64,000 bases of DNA from Armatimonadota bacterium (GCA_018268255.1 JAFDWX010000001.1:248001-312000); one strand, 5' to 3'. Counted from the first letter of the stretch, positions 1 through 9,411 are shown. Translations and numbers: made by a program. The notes: generated by a model not told the origin, from the sequence alone.

Positions 1-573
1 AGTCACGCTGGCCTTGTTTCTGAAGCTCGCACTCGAGCATTCCAAATGGCCAAGCAGTTTCCACCCGGCCCCGTTATTGTTAACTCGGCAGGATGCGGTA
101 GCACGATCAAGGAATGGAGCCACCTCGATCCGACACTTTCGGACGCCGCAAGCCACGTCACAGACTTAACGGAGTTCCTACACGATCATGGTCTGGTCGA
201 AGAGCTTTCTCGATCAAAAGGGGTTCGAGCACGCGTCGCGTACCACCCAGCCTGCCATCTGTTGCACGGACAGAAAATTCACCGTCAGCCCGTGGCTCTT
301 ATTCGTGCCATTCCCGGCCTTGAGTACGTCGACCTCCCGAACGCGGAGTTGTGCTGTGGTTCCGCTGGGATCTACAACGTCCTCCAGCCGAAATTGGCCC
401 GCGAACTTATCGAGGAGAAGTGGAGAGCGATTGAGGTATCTGGCGCGGAAATCATCGTGACCGGAAATCCAGGGTGTCTCGCGTGGATTCAGCAGAAGGC
501 TCGCGAAGCAAACAGCCGGGTGGAGGTCATCCACACGGCTGAACTTTTGGAACGATCCTTTAGCGGTTCGTGA
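1..573 (+). CDS. Glycolate-oxidase-type Fe-S subunit, C-terminal part (GlcF-like), 5' truncated by window edge
   Basis: The open frame runs from the first base of the window, so the true start lies upstream. Visible signatures are the cysteine-rich CCG modules of the heterodisulfide-reductase/GlcF superfamily: a G-C-G-S stretch near base 100, ACHLLHGQ near base 250, and LCCGSAGIYN near base 350. In this family the modules bind Fe-S clusters or an electron-transfer partner, and GlcF serves the FAD subunits of glycolate dehydrogenase. The HAG-x-SEAR segment at the very start also fits GlcF. Only the C-terminal half is present, so LutA-type or related oxidoreductase subunits cannot be excluded. 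Its end overlaps the convergent J-domain gene by 14 bases. Confidence 0.82.
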   Translation, partial: SHAGLVSEARTRAFQMAKQFPPGPVIVNSAGCGSTIKEWSHLDPTLSDAASHVTDLTEFLHDHGLVEELSRSKGVRARVAYHPACHLLHGQKIHRQPVALIRAIPGLEYVDLPNAELCCGSAGIYNVLQPKLARELIEEKWRAIEVSGAEIIVTGNPGCLAWIQQKAREANSRVEVIHTAELLERSFSGS

Positions 574-1723
574 AACTGAGGTCCCACACGCGAACGATCT
601 TGTCGAGACCGCCCGCGGCGAGTCGATTTCCATCTGGGCTGAACCCGAGAATTGAAACCGGCTGGGTGCTGGCTTCGATTTTTGCATGTCCGCTTCCCTG
701 GAGGACGTTCCACAAACGAACCGTTCCGTCACGTGAAGCACTACCCAACAGCACTCCATCCGGATGCCAGCTGAGATGCTCGATGGGCTTCTCATGCCCA
801 AAGAATGTTTTGACCAGCGAGAGGTCCGCCAACCTAAAAATACGGATCGAGAGGTCTACCGCTGCGACTGCCAAGTAAGTCGTATCCGGACTGAAAGAAA
901 GCGAACTCACCGTCGAACGGACTGCTTTGAAGGTGTACATCTCGCGGCCCGTAACGCCCGACCAAAGTTTGACAGTCGCATCGGCCGATCCGGTCGCGAC
1001 AAATCGCCCATCGGGTGACCATCCAACAGCGGTGACGCTTTGGCTGTGCCCGGTCCCCGCAAAAACGGCATCACCCGACTTTGCTCGGCAAACCTGCAAT
1101 GTGTGATAGACCGAACCCATGGCAACATTGGTGCCGTCTGGGGAGACGCGCATACAGCTCACCCACTCCAGAGGGGTGTTCCGCCAGCTTTCCACGTGGC
1201 CTTGATCAACAACCCATACGGAAACCACACTCTCGCTCGAACCTGCGGCGACCAAACGATCGTTCGGAAGTGAGCGAACAGTCGATACCACGCCGCCTTC
1301 GAGTTTGAGTTTGCGAGCGGGCGCATCGAGATCAGGTTGCCACCAAATCACTTCATTGTCGAAGCTACTGGTGACGAGGCCTCCTGTATCGGGCGAAAAC
1401 GTTATGCCATACACCGGCGTGCGGTGCTCTCTGAGACGGTGGGTTAAACGAACTGTGACGGTGTTCGGCTCTTCATATTCACGCGAATCAGCGACGGCGG
1501 TGGCTTGCTTAAACTCCACGTGGAGGCTCGAATCGTATTCAAGCCTTCGCTGCGGGTCAATAAGAGTTTCGAACGCTGCGTTGATTTCGGCCATGCGCTC
1601 ATGAGCCTTAGGATCCCCGCTGACATCGGGGTGATATTGGCGCGCGAGCTTTCGGTAGGCCTGGCGGAGTGCGGTGGTCTTTGCACTGGAATCAACGCCG
1701 AGGATATCGTAGAGGTTAGCCAC
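560..1723 (-). CDS. J-domain protein fused to a seven-bladed WD40 propeller
   Basis: The 387-residue product starts with GTG. Residues 1-65 form a DnaJ J-domain with the diagnostic HPD triad at residues 31-33, which in this family stimulates the ATPase of DnaK/Hsp70. From about residue 90 to the end there are seven WD40-type repeats (for example SPDGRFVATGSADATVKLW), enough for one complete beta-propeller. There is no Gly/Phe region, zinc finger or DnaJ C-terminal substrate domain, so the propeller probably replaces these as the client- or partner-binding module (inference). The gene is divergent from the GAF-domain gene. A 7-bp inverted repeat lies 13 bases upstream of its start. Confidence 0.85.
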   Translation of the reverse strand: MANLYDILGVDSSAKTTALRQAYRKLARQYHPDVSGDPKAHERMAEINAAFETLIDPQRRLEYDSSLHVEFKQATAVADSREYEEPNTVTVRLTHRLREHRTPVYGITFSPDTGGLVTSSFDNEVIWWQPDLDAPARKLKLEGGVVSTVRSLPNDRLVAAGSSESVVSVWVVDQGHVESWRNTPLEWVSCMRVSPDGTNVAMGSVYHTLQVCRAKSGDAVFAGTGHSQSVTAVGWSPDGRFVATGSADATVKLWSGVTGREMYTFKAVRSTVSSLSFSPDTTYLAVAAVDLSIRIFRLADLSLVKTFFGHEKPIEHLSWHPDGVLLGSASRDGTVRLWNVLQGSGHAKIEASTQPVSILGFSPDGNRLAAGGLDKIVRVWDLSFTNR

Positions 1724-1735
1724 TGTTACGTCATA

Positions 1736-1755
1736 AGTATGTATCGGGACATACT
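1736..1755. promoter_or_regulatory. Inverted repeat upstream of the J-domain/WD40 gene
   Basis: AGTATGT and ACATACT form a perfect 7-bp inverted repeat with a 6-base spacer, in the 156-bp gap between two divergent genes. The position, 13 bases before the GTG start, suits an operator or the 5' leader of the minus-strand gene. No known regulator is recognised. Confidence 0.35.
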
Positions 1756-1879
1756 CATAAAGCTACGCTTCAGGTTCAAATCTCGTTCCTTCCTCGTAGG
1801 ATTGCCCGTTTGTCATACCCTGCCCGAAGTTCACCCTGAGCTTTAGCTTTTCATGCTCCGAAATCTAAAGTAACTCTTT

Positions 1880-3823
1880 ATGATCGAACTGGGATTACGT
1901 TGGGTTCTGGCAGGACTGGTGGCGTGGGGATCGCACACTTTCTATCGGTCTGATTTTGGTATCGCGTGGCGAACAGCGGCGCTATATTCTGCCTTTGCAC
2001 TTTTTGTTGCCCTTTTAGAGCGTAACAACTTACGACGTCCTGCTGTGACTCTGGCAATCGCACTCGCGGACAGTTTGCTGGTGGGTGCTTCCCTCGCAAG
2101 AGCTGGCTATGGAGGCGAATTGGGGATGGTAGCCGCGCTGCCGTTCGCATTTGCGGGCACACGGTATGCCTTGAAAACTCCTGTCTGGGCGCCCATCGTA
2201 GCGGGAAGTATTACTCTGATGCTCCTGACTCTAGGAAAAGGTGTATCAGTCCAAGTTGCGGTCCTCCAAGGATTGGGTGCTTTAGCCATTTGTCTCTTGG
2301 CTCGGCAGCCGAAGGAGATCATCACGATCCAATCTGAAATCATCGAGGTTCCTGCGCCACAAGATGCTCCTCCGAACGATGCTCCGGGCAAAGGCTATCT
2401 CGCTCTTCGAGAGAGCTACCGGTCGTTACGAGACCACTACAACCAGCTCTTGCGAAAGTGCCGCAAAGACCGATGTGCGGCGCACCTCTATGAGGCTGCC
2501 TACGCGGGAGAAGAAACTCTCGCATTCCGCGTCGCCCACAAGCTTCGAGAACTCACTAGTGTCACCGGATTGACCCTCTATTCTTGCGCACAGTACACCG
2601 ATGCGATGAGCATCCTTGCTACGAGCGGCGAAGTGCCTTCAGAACTCACCGTCAGCGCAGTCCCTATCCGCCAAGCTCTCAGTGAGACGCAGATTCGCAA
2701 TCAATTTGACCTTTGGCTCCGAGCCATCCGTACTCCGGAAACAGAGGCATATTCGCGGAGCCTTGTTTTGAAAGATCGTTCGAAGATCATTGGCGTGCTT
2801 TGTCTCTCCGATCCTGACCCTGACAAGCTTCAGAAGGCGTTTGAGATTGCCGAGGAAGCCGCGCCCGCTGCCGCAAAGATTCTGCGAGAAGGAGTTGAGA
2901 GCGATCTGCTTCGCCGAAAATTACGAGAAGCAGAACTGCTTTACCAAGTTAGCACCGTGGTTCGGGGATCGGAGTCGGCGATGGCAGTGGCCTCCCGGGC
3001 AATCCGCGAAATGTGGGATTTTCTGGAATTGGACCACTTGGCCATACACTTTGTCGACGGCGAATCGGCTTTTACAATTGCCTCGCAAGGTGCCAGTTCC
3101 AACATCGTCGAGAACTTGGTGTTTGGGGTACAGCGTGGACTCTCGGGCTGGCTCGCAGTGGGAGCACCGGAAGCAATTCTGTATGATGCGACCGATGACG
3201 ACCGTGTCCCTCGGCGAGAGGCGCTGCAACGGAGAGTCGGAAGCTTTGCGCTTGTGCCGATCCAGTACGAATCACAACCATTCGGTTTCCTAACTGCTGC
3301 GACCCATCGAGCCGGAGGCATCGATCTGGACCAAGCAGAGTCGCTCCGCACCATCGCTGCGGAACTGAGCCAGGCCATCGCCAGGGTTCAGCACGGGCTG
3401 AACAACGTCGAAGGGTTGGCGACCCCTGGCGAATTTCGAGACGCTATTTTGTCCACGGTTCGTGGATCGATCGTGCACCTGGAGATCCTGCGCCGCGAGG
3501 AAATTTCCGACCAGTTTGGTCGACTTGCGCTAGACCAATCCCTCAAGACTTTTGCTCGCAAACTGAGAGTGCATCTGCCTCACGGAAGCCTTCTTTGCCG
3601 CCGCAATGAAAACGATTACGTGGTACTGTTGCCCGAGTGTGAAGAAGAATTTGCTCGGCAGTGGGCCAATCAGGCTTCGGCCCTGGCAGCGATGTCGCCG
3701 ATCTCCACGCCGGATGGGAAGACTCGCATACCGCTAGCTTTTCGCGCGAAGGTCTCCCCGATTCGCCAGCAATCCCACCAGTTAGACACGCAAGAACTAC
3801 CTGCTTATGCGAAAAGTATCTAA
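1880..3823 (+). CDS. Membrane protein with GAF domains and a degenerate GGDEF domain
   Basis: The product has 647 residues. The first ~145 contain several hydrophobic helices (for example around residues 5-22, 30-45, 55-75, 95-115 and 125-140), so it is a membrane sensor. A GAF-like region lies near residues 200-330 and a clearer GAF domain near 350-500. The C-terminal ~130 residues resemble a diguanylate cyclase fold, but the signature is RRNENDYVVLL: NENDY replaces GGDEF near residue 577, so catalysis is not expected. It may act as a ligand or c-di-GMP sensor or as a scaffold (inference). No effector domain is fused. A clear Shine-Dalgarno sequence is missing before the ATG, so the start is moderately certain. 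Confidence 0.72.
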   Translation: MIELGLRWVLAGLVAWGSHTFYRSDFGIAWRTAALYSAFALFVALLERNNLRRPAVTLAIALADSLLVGASLARAGYGGELGMVAALPFAFAGTRYALKTPVWAPIVAGSITLMLLTLGKGVSVQVAVLQGLGALAICLLARQPKEIITIQSEIIEVPAPQDAPPNDAPGKGYLALRESYRSLRDHYNQLLRKCRKDRCAAHLYEAAYAGEETLAFRVAHKLRELTSVTGLTLYSCAQYTDAMSILATSGEVPSELTVSAVPIRQALSETQIRNQFDLWLRAIRTPETEAYSRSLVLKDRSKIIGVLCLSDPDPDKLQKAFEIAEEAAPAAAKILREGVESDLLRRKLREAELLYQVSTVVRGSESAMAVASRAIREMWDFLELDHLAIHFVDGESAFTIASQGASSNIVENLVFGVQRGLSGWLAVGAPEAILYDATDDDRVPRREALQRRVGSFALVPIQYESQPFGFLTAATHRAGGIDLDQAESLRTIAAELSQAIARVQHGLNNVEGLATPGEFRDAILSTVRGSIVHLEILRREEISDQFGRLALDQSLKTFARKLRVHLPHGSLLCRRNENDYVVLLPECEEEFARQWANQASALAAMSPISTPDGKTRIPLAFRAKVSPIRQQSHQLDTQELPAYAKSI

Positions 3824-3919
3824 AATTCGGCCCCAGAACCGCGTGGCATGGGATAGGCTCTTTATGTTTTCTTCGTGCCATCGAAATTGGGCTTTTTGGA
3901 CCAGTGAGAGAGGGCAGGC

Positions 3920-4414
3920 ATGAGCCGAAAACAAATTGTTTGCCAACAGATTGAACTTATGGATGGTTTGCGAGGGGATTTGGGAGTGCTTTCACAGGCG
4001 CTTCAGGTAGGTGCATGGGACCAAGTTCTGCAAGCCTCGCGAGACTTGCTGCAGGATGAACCGTGCCACTTGGTGGCTTTAGAGGGCCGTGCCCAGGCTC
4101 TTTGGCAACTGCACGAGTATCAAAGGGCCATCGAAGTTTCTCGCCGACTGATCGGTCTCAACCCCAGAGAACCTGGCTATTACATGCTTCAGGGCATGTG
4201 CCACCAGATGATGGGACGCTTTGTAGCAGCTTTGGATTGCTACCGAAAAGCACTGAACGAAGCGAAAAAACCCGAGACCAGGCGACAGGTTTATGCCCAG
4301 ATGGAATCGCTCGAATCGCTGATTGGAATGCCTGTCATCCCCACGGATGAGGATTCTATTGCGGACTTCGGCGCACGCCCTGTTCGTTCTGTAGTGCCGC
4401 ACCGAATCAACTAG
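3920..4414 (+). CDS. Small TPR-repeat protein
   Basis: The product has 164 residues without signal peptide or membrane helix. Two to three tetratricopeptide-type helix pairs are visible between about residues 25 and 120 ([20 protein letters not shown], then [17 protein letters not shown]). TPR arrays bind partner proteins. The gene starts after a purine-rich GAGAGGG stretch, 96 bases downstream of the GAF/GGDEF gene, and ends 26 bases before the prepilin gene, so the three may be co-transcribed. No specific function can be assigned. Confidence 0.7.
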   Translation: MSRKQIVCQQIELMDGLRGDLGVLSQALQVGAWDQVLQASRDLLQDEPCHLVALEGRAQALWQLHEYQRAIEVSRRLIGLNPREPGYYMLQGMCHQMMGRFVAALDCYRKALNEAKKPETRRQVYAQMESLESLIGMPVIPTDEDSIADFGARPVRSVVPHRIN

Positions 4415-4440
4415 CCTCGGTTTTGTCGTATTGTACAGGT

Positions 4441-5184
4441 ATGGGTCAAGGTTCCAGAGGATTCACTCTGGTTGAACTCTTGGTTGTGGTTGCCATCATC
4501 GCTGTGCTAGCGGCGATTCTATTTCCTGTGTTCGCCTTGGCCAAACAAGCTGCTCAAGCTACGACCTGCCTTTCCAACCTACGTCAAATCGGGCTGGGTT
4601 GCGCCATGTACATCGACGATAACGACGACCGCGTCTTTTTCTTTGCATCGACTCTCGATCTTTCGAGATCCAACCCAAGTGCGCCAATACGGTCATCGTT
4701 GGAGAATCGGTGGTGGCACCAAATCAAGCCCTATCTCCAATCCGAACCGATCCTAACCTGCCCTGAAGATGCCCTCCAGACCCCCGCGCCCGAAGATGAC
4801 GGACACGACGGCAGACCCGTTACTCGGCGCAGCTATATGGCTAATCGCGCCCTGGAGAACCTCACCATTGGAATGGTGCCCCGACCGACTGAGGTCGTTT
4901 TGATCAACGAAAAGCTGGATGTGGCAAACGACGCCTGGTTCGATCCGCCCCGAGACATCTATCCCCAGCTTCGATTCGCGAATATGTCCGCGCTGGCGAT
5001 GAACCGGCACGCCCGAGGCAACAACAACGTGTTTCTGGATGGCCACGCCTTGAGGGTGACCGCAGCCCGCTGGCAGGAGGACCCATGCGGAGAACCGATG
5101 AGCGGAGTTTCGCTCATCCGCGAGTATCCCATTCCAGAAATCGCAGGGAGGCCACCTCTTTTTGTGGAGCAATGCCCGAAGTGA
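4441..5184 (+). CDS. Prepilin-like protein (N-methylation motif, DGH-type C-terminus)
   Basis: A short basic leader ends in the type IV prepilin/pseudopilin cleavage motif [20 protein letters not shown], followed by [11 protein letters not shown]. The C-terminal region carries NVFLDGHA, the DGH-type tail motif of large pseudopilin families in Armatimonadota and Planctomycetota. In this family prepilin peptidase cuts after the Gly and methylates Phe+1. The ATG at 4441 was chosen because it gives a short leader; an in-frame TTG at 4423 would add six residues. No secretion or pilus assembly genes are adjacent. The 3' end overlaps the glycosylase gene by 13 bases. Confidence 0.85.
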   Translation: MGQGSRGFTLVELLVVVAIIAVLAAILFPVFALAKQAAQATTCLSNLRQIGLGCAMYIDDNDDRVFFFASTLDLSRSNPSAPIRSSLENRWWHQIKPYLQSEPILTCPEDALQTPAPEDDGHDGRPVTRRSYMANRALENLTIGMVPRPTEVVLINEKLDVANDAWFDPPRDIYPQLRFANMSALAMNRHARGNNNVFLDGHALRVTAARWQEDPCGEPMSGVSLIREYPIPEIAGRPPLFVEQCPK

Positions 5185-5792
5185 CGCCGAGCGAGTTCCG
5201 TTTGATGCTTCGGTCTGACCTTCATGGCTCGGCGCGGAGATTATTAGGCTGCCGAATATCGATCAGCGGATGCGTGGCTCGGATCGTGGAGACCGAGGCC
5301 TATCACCAATCCGAGCCTGGCTGCCACGCTTTCCGAGGGATCACGCCGAGAACTGCGGTGATGTTCGGCGAGCCCGGCCACGCTTACGTGTATTTCACCT
5401 ACGGCAATCACTGGATGCTGAACGTTGTCGCGGGTGAACCCGGTGACGCGGCCGCAATCCTCATTCGAGCTGCGGTTCCAGAAGTCGGTTTGAACTCGAT
5501 GTGGCAACGTCGCCCGAAAGCGCGGCGTTCCGAGGATCTCCTGAATGGCCCCGGGAAGCTTTGTGCCGCGATGGAGATTGGTAAAGCCCACAACGGGGTG
5601 GATCTTCTGTCTTCGGATAGCCCTCTAAAGATCGCACTCGGTGATCCGGTAGCTCGCGTTGTATCCGGCACTCGGATCGGCCTCGCGGTGGGCAAGGGCG
5701 ACGAGCTTCCGTGGCGCTACGCCGATGCCGATAACCTCGAATGGGTCAGCCGCCCGGTTTCCGGTCTCTGTCAGCTTCAAACCATGGCCTAA
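5172..5792 (+). CDS. DNA-3-methyladenine glycosylase (AAG/MPG family)
   Basis: This 206-residue protein matches the Mpg/AAG fold: ARIVETEAY contains the general-base Glu that activates the attacking water, followed by CHAFRG-x-TPR and the [14 protein letters not shown] strand that lines the alkylpurine pocket. The enzyme excises 3-methyladenine and other alkylated or deaminated purines, starting base-excision repair. The ATG at 5172 overlaps the end of the prepilin gene by 13 bases and has a close GGAG. An in-frame start at 5085 would add an extension unlike the family and lies wholly inside the prepilin gene. Confidence 0.9.
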   Translation: MPEVTPSEFRLMLRSDLHGSARRLLGCRISISGCVARIVETEAYHQSEPGCHAFRGITPRTAVMFGEPGHAYVYFTYGNHWMLNVVAGEPGDAAAILIRAAVPEVGLNSMWQRRPKARRSEDLLNGPGKLCAAMEIGKAHNGVDLLSSDSPLKIALGDPVARVVSGTRIGLAVGKGDELPWRYADADNLEWVSRPVSGLCQLQTMA

Positions 5793-5840
5793 CCTACCAT
5801 CAAAGTCAAAAATTCGTCCCAATCTTTGACTCGGGGTACG

Positions 5841-6398
5841 ATGGCTCACATGAAGCTGATTCACGGAATCGTTCTGTCCATCGCTTTGGGTGCCAGCGCC
5901 ACCATGGCTATCGCTGCCGATACGATTAACATCGGCACGGGCCTCGGCGTGTACCTGCCATCTGACCGCAAGATTCGAAACGCTCTGGGTAGCCAGTGGT
6001 TCTCGATCGGCTTTCGGCCTGTGGCGGTTTCATCTGGCAAAAACACCAGCATGGGAACAGACCTGAACTTTATCGCACGCGAAAAGTCGGGCAATAAATT
6101 GTTCATCGGTACATACACCTTCGGAACAACCGTGAATCTGGCCGAACCAGGTGGAAACAATGCTGCGGTGCCGTATGTTTCGGCTCGCGCAGGCATTGCC
6201 TACTTCGATTACGGTATCGGATCTGGTGCAAGCCGCATTTCCAAGAAGCGATTTGGCTATGACGGAAATGTGGAAGCCGGTGTGACTGTGAACAGAATTG
6301 CCCGAGCGTATGTGCGTTACGACTTGCTCTCCCGTCACGACGGGTTCAAGTTTGACGGCCTAACTCTCGGTGTCGAGATCAGCTTAGGCCGTTTCTAA
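5841..6398 (+). CDS. Secreted, probably outer-membrane beta-barrel protein of unknown function
   Basis: About 185 residues with a signal peptide (basic start, hydrophobic core IVLSIALGASATMAIA, cleavage near AIAA). The mature part consists of alternating polar and hydrophobic strands (GTGLGVYLPS, WFSIGFRP, LFIGTYTFG, VSARAGIAYFDYG, ARAYVRYDLL) and ends in VEISLGRF, a C-terminal Phe typical of proteins inserted by the BAM machinery. This suggests a small OmpA/OmpW-size barrel. ATG at 5841 was chosen because CGGGGT precedes it; ATG at 5850 is also possible. The gene lies directly upstream of hflX. Confidence 0.6.
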   Translation: MAHMKLIHGIVLSIALGASATMAIAADTINIGTGLGVYLPSDRKIRNALGSQWFSIGFRPVAVSSGKNTSMGTDLNFIAREKSGNKLFIGTYTFGTTVNLAEPGGNNAAVPYVSARAGIAYFDYGIGSGASRISKKRFGYDGNVEAGVTVNRIARAYVRYDLLSRHDGFKFDGLTLGVEISLGRF

Positions 6399-6407
6399 TA
6401 TGACGGC

Positions 6408-7712
6408 ATGCCTAAGAACACACACGATTTAGAACAACCCAAAGAAAGAGCATTTCTCGTCTTCGTAAACCAAGATGAAAACGAAGACGCTTATGTCGAA
6501 GAAGAACTAGCCGGACTATGTGAGGCCGCAGGTGTGGAAGTCTGCGGCTTCCTTCGGCAACGACTTGATCGTCCCACCACCGCAACCTATCTGGGGAAAG
6601 GCAAGGTTCAAGAGCTTGCCGCGCACGTGGTGGATACTCGCGCCGACGTCGTCGTGTTTGATTGCGAGCTTTCGGCCATCCAGGCACGCAATCTCCAAGA
6701 CCAGATGCGGCGACCGACAGTCGATCGCACTCAACTCATTCTCGATATCTTTGCCACGCGCGCCCGGACCCGAGAGGGTCAGCTCCAAGTCGAGTTGGCA
6801 CAGCTCAGCTACATGATGCCTCGGCTCATGAGCGTTTACACCAAATTCGAGCGGCAGAAGGGTGGCATCGGAATGCGGGGACCGGGTGAAACCAAACTCG
6901 AGAGCGACCGGCGTATGGTTCGGGACCGAATCGCCAAGCTCAAGGACGATATCGAGGAAGTCAAGAAACATCGCGAGCACCAGCGCGCTTCCCGGCGCAA
7001 GTATCCATTTCCCTTTGCGGCGATCTGCGGATACACCAGCGCAGGCAAGAGCACGCTGATGAATCGGCTCAGCGGCACCGATCTGCTGGCCGACGCGATG
7101 CCCTTTGCGACCCTTGACCCAACCACTCGAAAAGTGGACCTGCCGGAGGGATACAGCTTGTTCCTAACTGATACGGTCGGCTTCATTCGTAATCTTCCGA
7201 CTCATTTGGTCGCAGCCTTTCGGTCGACGTTGGAGGAAGTCACTTCGGCAGACATCGTCTTGCACGTTGTGGATGCCAGCGTTCCCGAGTGGGACGTCCA
7301 GCGCGACGCGGTCATGGAGACTCTGCGTGAGCTGAACGCACTCGATAAGCCCACGATCACCGTATTCAATAAGGTGGATCGATTGACCGACGCCGAGCGA
7401 GTTGAACTCGAACGTTCGTGCGACCGGTTTGCGCCTGCGGTGCTGATCTCAGCGACGAACGGTTTTGGAGTCGAAGCAATGTTGGAGAAAATCAAAGACA
7501 TTGTCCAAGATTTTTTGGGGTTTGTCTGCGCTCTTGTTCCTTATTCGGAGAGCAAACTTGTCGACGAGTGCTACCAATTCGGGCGCGTAATAAAGGTGGA
7601 TTATCGCGACGACGGTATTTACCTTGAGGCAGAACTTGTAAAGGAAATGCGAGGAATGCTTCGCGACTACCTGATCGAAGGCTCCGTACTCTCGATCGAC
7701 TCAGCACAATGA
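6408..7712 (+). CDS. hflX: Ribosome-associated GTPase HflX
   Basis: The 434-residue product has the HflX N-terminal domain (LDRPTTATYLGKGKVQEL), the family hallmark GPGETKLE-x-DRR before the long coiled linker, and a TRAFAC GTPase domain from about residue 200: P-loop GYTSAGKST, switch II DTVGFIRNLP and NKVD. HflX binds the 50S subunit and rescues or splits stalled ribosomes, notably under heat stress. The C-terminal extension after the G domain, including YRDDGIYLEAE, is intact. The stop overlaps the next gene by four bases (ATGA), suggesting coupled translation with a small unknown protein. Confidence 0.95.
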   Translation: MPKNTHDLEQPKERAFLVFVNQDENEDAYVEEELAGLCEAAGVEVCGFLRQRLDRPTTATYLGKGKVQELAAHVVDTRADVVVFDCELSAIQARNLQDQMRRPTVDRTQLILDIFATRARTREGQLQVELAQLSYMMPRLMSVYTKFERQKGGIGMRGPGETKLESDRRMVRDRIAKLKDDIEEVKKHREHQRASRRKYPFPFAAICGYTSAGKSTLMNRLSGTDLLADAMPFATLDPTTRKVDLPEGYSLFLTDTVGFIRNLPTHLVAAFRSTLEEVTSADIVLHVVDASVPEWDVQRDAVMETLRELNALDKPTITVFNKVDRLTDAERVELERSCDRFAPAVLISATNGFGVEAMLEKIKDIVQDFLGFVCALVPYSESKLVDECYQFGRVIKVDYRDDGIYLEAELVKEMRGMLRDYLIEGSVLSIDSAQ

Positions 7713-8167
7713 CCAATGGTATGGATTGGGATGAACTTTGGAACCAATCGAAGCTGATCGCCGAGGGCGATCTGGAAACTTCGGGCGTCTACCTATTCTC
7801 ACCAGAACGCGAAGCGCTCCTGAACCAACCCGATGATCGGAACCCGGAAGCAAGGCACCATGACAAGCTGGCCTTGCTCCGGGTCCGAGTCAAACATTCC
7901 TTTATGTCTCGGAACATCCACAGGGTTGTGATGGATCACGCTCGAATCGTGGCGATTCTAGAAAAATGGCCCGACTGCCTCGAACGCCAAATTGAATCGT
8001 GCGAGGCAAAGAACGCCTTAATGTCATTCTGCGCGATGCTCCCAGAAGTCCCCAATCAGCTCATGGAGATCCTGCTGCGGTTTTCTCGGCTGATGTTCCC
8101 AGTGGACTTTGACAGGACACGCCTTTACGACCGACTGTATTTGGGCCGCAAAACCCCCGGCCGCTAG
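7709..8167 (+). CDS. Unknown protein translationally coupled to hflX
   Basis: The 152-residue product is not recognised. It is soluble, with no signal peptide or membrane helix. It is rich in acidic residues and Trp at the start (MDWDELW) and largely helical in the second half. It begins in the ATGA overlap with hflX and its last bases overlap the convergent peptidase gene. The arrangement supports a real gene and possibly a role linked to HflX, but nothing in the sequence shows the function. Confidence 0.6.
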   Translation: MTNGMDWDELWNQSKLIAEGDLETSGVYLFSPEREALLNQPDDRNPEARHHDKLALLRVRVKHSFMSRNIHRVVMDHARIVAILEKWPDCLERQIESCEAKNALMSFCAMLPEVPNQLMEILLRFSRLMFPVDFDRTRLYDRLYLGRKTPGR

Positions 8168-9348
8168 CTGCCAGGCTTCTCGTTTGCCAGGACTTCCAGG
8201 GCCTTCTCCACAAACAGATCCTTCCCGGAGGCGTCGAATTCATCTTTGACGAAAACGTCCGGAGCAACGCCCGTATCCTCAAGCCGGTCGCCGTTGATGG
8301 AGAGTTCCACAATCGGGATTTCGAGATAGGACCAATCATTGACCTTCATGGGCGTGGTTCCCAATACCGCTCCGGCTGTGTTGCGCCCGACAAGCGTTCC
8401 CCGTTTGCTGGTCTTGATGATCTTGCTGAAAACCTCTTTAGCGCTGCGTGAGCCCTCGTTGATGATGAGGACGAGTTGTTTGTCATATCCGGCGACGACG
8501 GTTCGATTCATGATCTTCGAGTGATAATTCACCTCAATAGCGGGCATCCAGAGTGGGGCACCAAAGCCATCGAAGGTTCCGCCGAAACCATCGCGTACAT
8601 CGATAATGAGGCCATCCGTCTTGCCAAATCTGTTGACGATGGTGTCGTTGAGAAACTCGCGAAAATCATTGCTTCCCATTGTCCAGAGATGCAGGTAACC
8701 GTACTTCTTCCCTCCTTTCTCAATGGTCTTGATGCTACGGAATGAGGCGTTCAGAAACATCCTCATCGCGGTGTCCTCGTGGACTGAAACTTGCGCGGTT
8801 TTCACAGAGCCGGAGGCATTCTTGAACTGGATTTGTACTTGCCCTTTCTTGCTGGCGAGGATTTCAGCCAGGCTGGTCACGGGGGTGAATTCTTTACCAT
8901 CGATGGCGAGAATCAAATCTCCCTTCCGTAATCCGGCTTTGGCGGCCTCTCCCCCTTCCAGCACCATCTGGACCTCCCACTGGGCACCTTTCTTGCGGAA
9001 CCAAGCATCGATATTGGGCATCTTGCGAGCCTCGTCACCCCGCGCCAGCGAATCAAATGTGTAGTAGCCCTGAGAGAAGTCCGGAAGAAATTCAAAGTGG
9101 GAATCCTGAAACTCGCCGATCATGGAGTTAACGGTGTCGGCGAACTCTATCCGACTCTTGGCGCCCTGGGCTTTGGGGCCAAACGTCTCCATCCGCTTCT
9201 CCATTTCCGCCTTCCGACTGTCCTTTGCGTAAAAGTAGGTGGTGATCATCGATCGGACTTTCGTCCAAGTTTCAGGGAAATTGTCGGTGGCGGCGGGCGC
9301 GGCAACGGTAGGTTGGAAGACAAGCAAAAGAGGCACTAGTGGACTCAT
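8164..9348 (-). CDS. Secreted S41-family peptidase (PDZ plus tail-specific-protease fold)
   Basis: About 394 residues. A short hydrophobic N-terminus (VPLLLVFQPTVAAPAA) looks like a signal peptide. A PDZ domain spans roughly 120-205 (AKAGLRKGDLILAIDG), followed by the ClpP-like core of S41 proteases with VRDGFGGTFDGFG and the nucleophile region INEGSRSAKE. At the position where CtpA-type enzymes have the catalytic Lys in a GKG motif, this protein has NTAGAVLG, the TAG-A form of the IRBP/tricorn-like branch. It may therefore use a different catalytic group. ATG at 9348 was preferred over a TTG two codons upstream. It converges with the hflX-linked gene. Confidence 0.82.
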   Translation of the reverse strand: MSPLVPLLLVFQPTVAAPAATDNFPETWTKVRSMITTYFYAKDSRKAEMEKRMETFGPKAQGAKSRIEFADTVNSMIGEFQDSHFEFLPDFSQGYYTFDSLARGDEARKMPNIDAWFRKKGAQWEVQMVLEGGEAAKAGLRKGDLILAIDGKEFTPVTSLAEILASKKGQVQIQFKNASGSVKTAQVSVHEDTAMRMFLNASFRSIKTIEKGGKKYGYLHLWTMGSNDFREFLNDTIVNRFGKTDGLIIDVRDGFGGTFDGFGAPLWMPAIEVNYHSKIMNRTVVAGYDKQLVLIINEGSRSAKEVFSKIIKTSKRGTLVGRNTAGAVLGTTPMKVNDWSYLEIPIVELSINGDRLEDTGVAPDVFVKDEFDASGKDLFVEKALEVLANEKPGS

Positions 9349-9411
9349 AGGCAACAGTACGGTAGCTGGCCGACCGTTGGTTTCAGGTATTCTCTTCCGC
9401 TAGTGGGAGAT

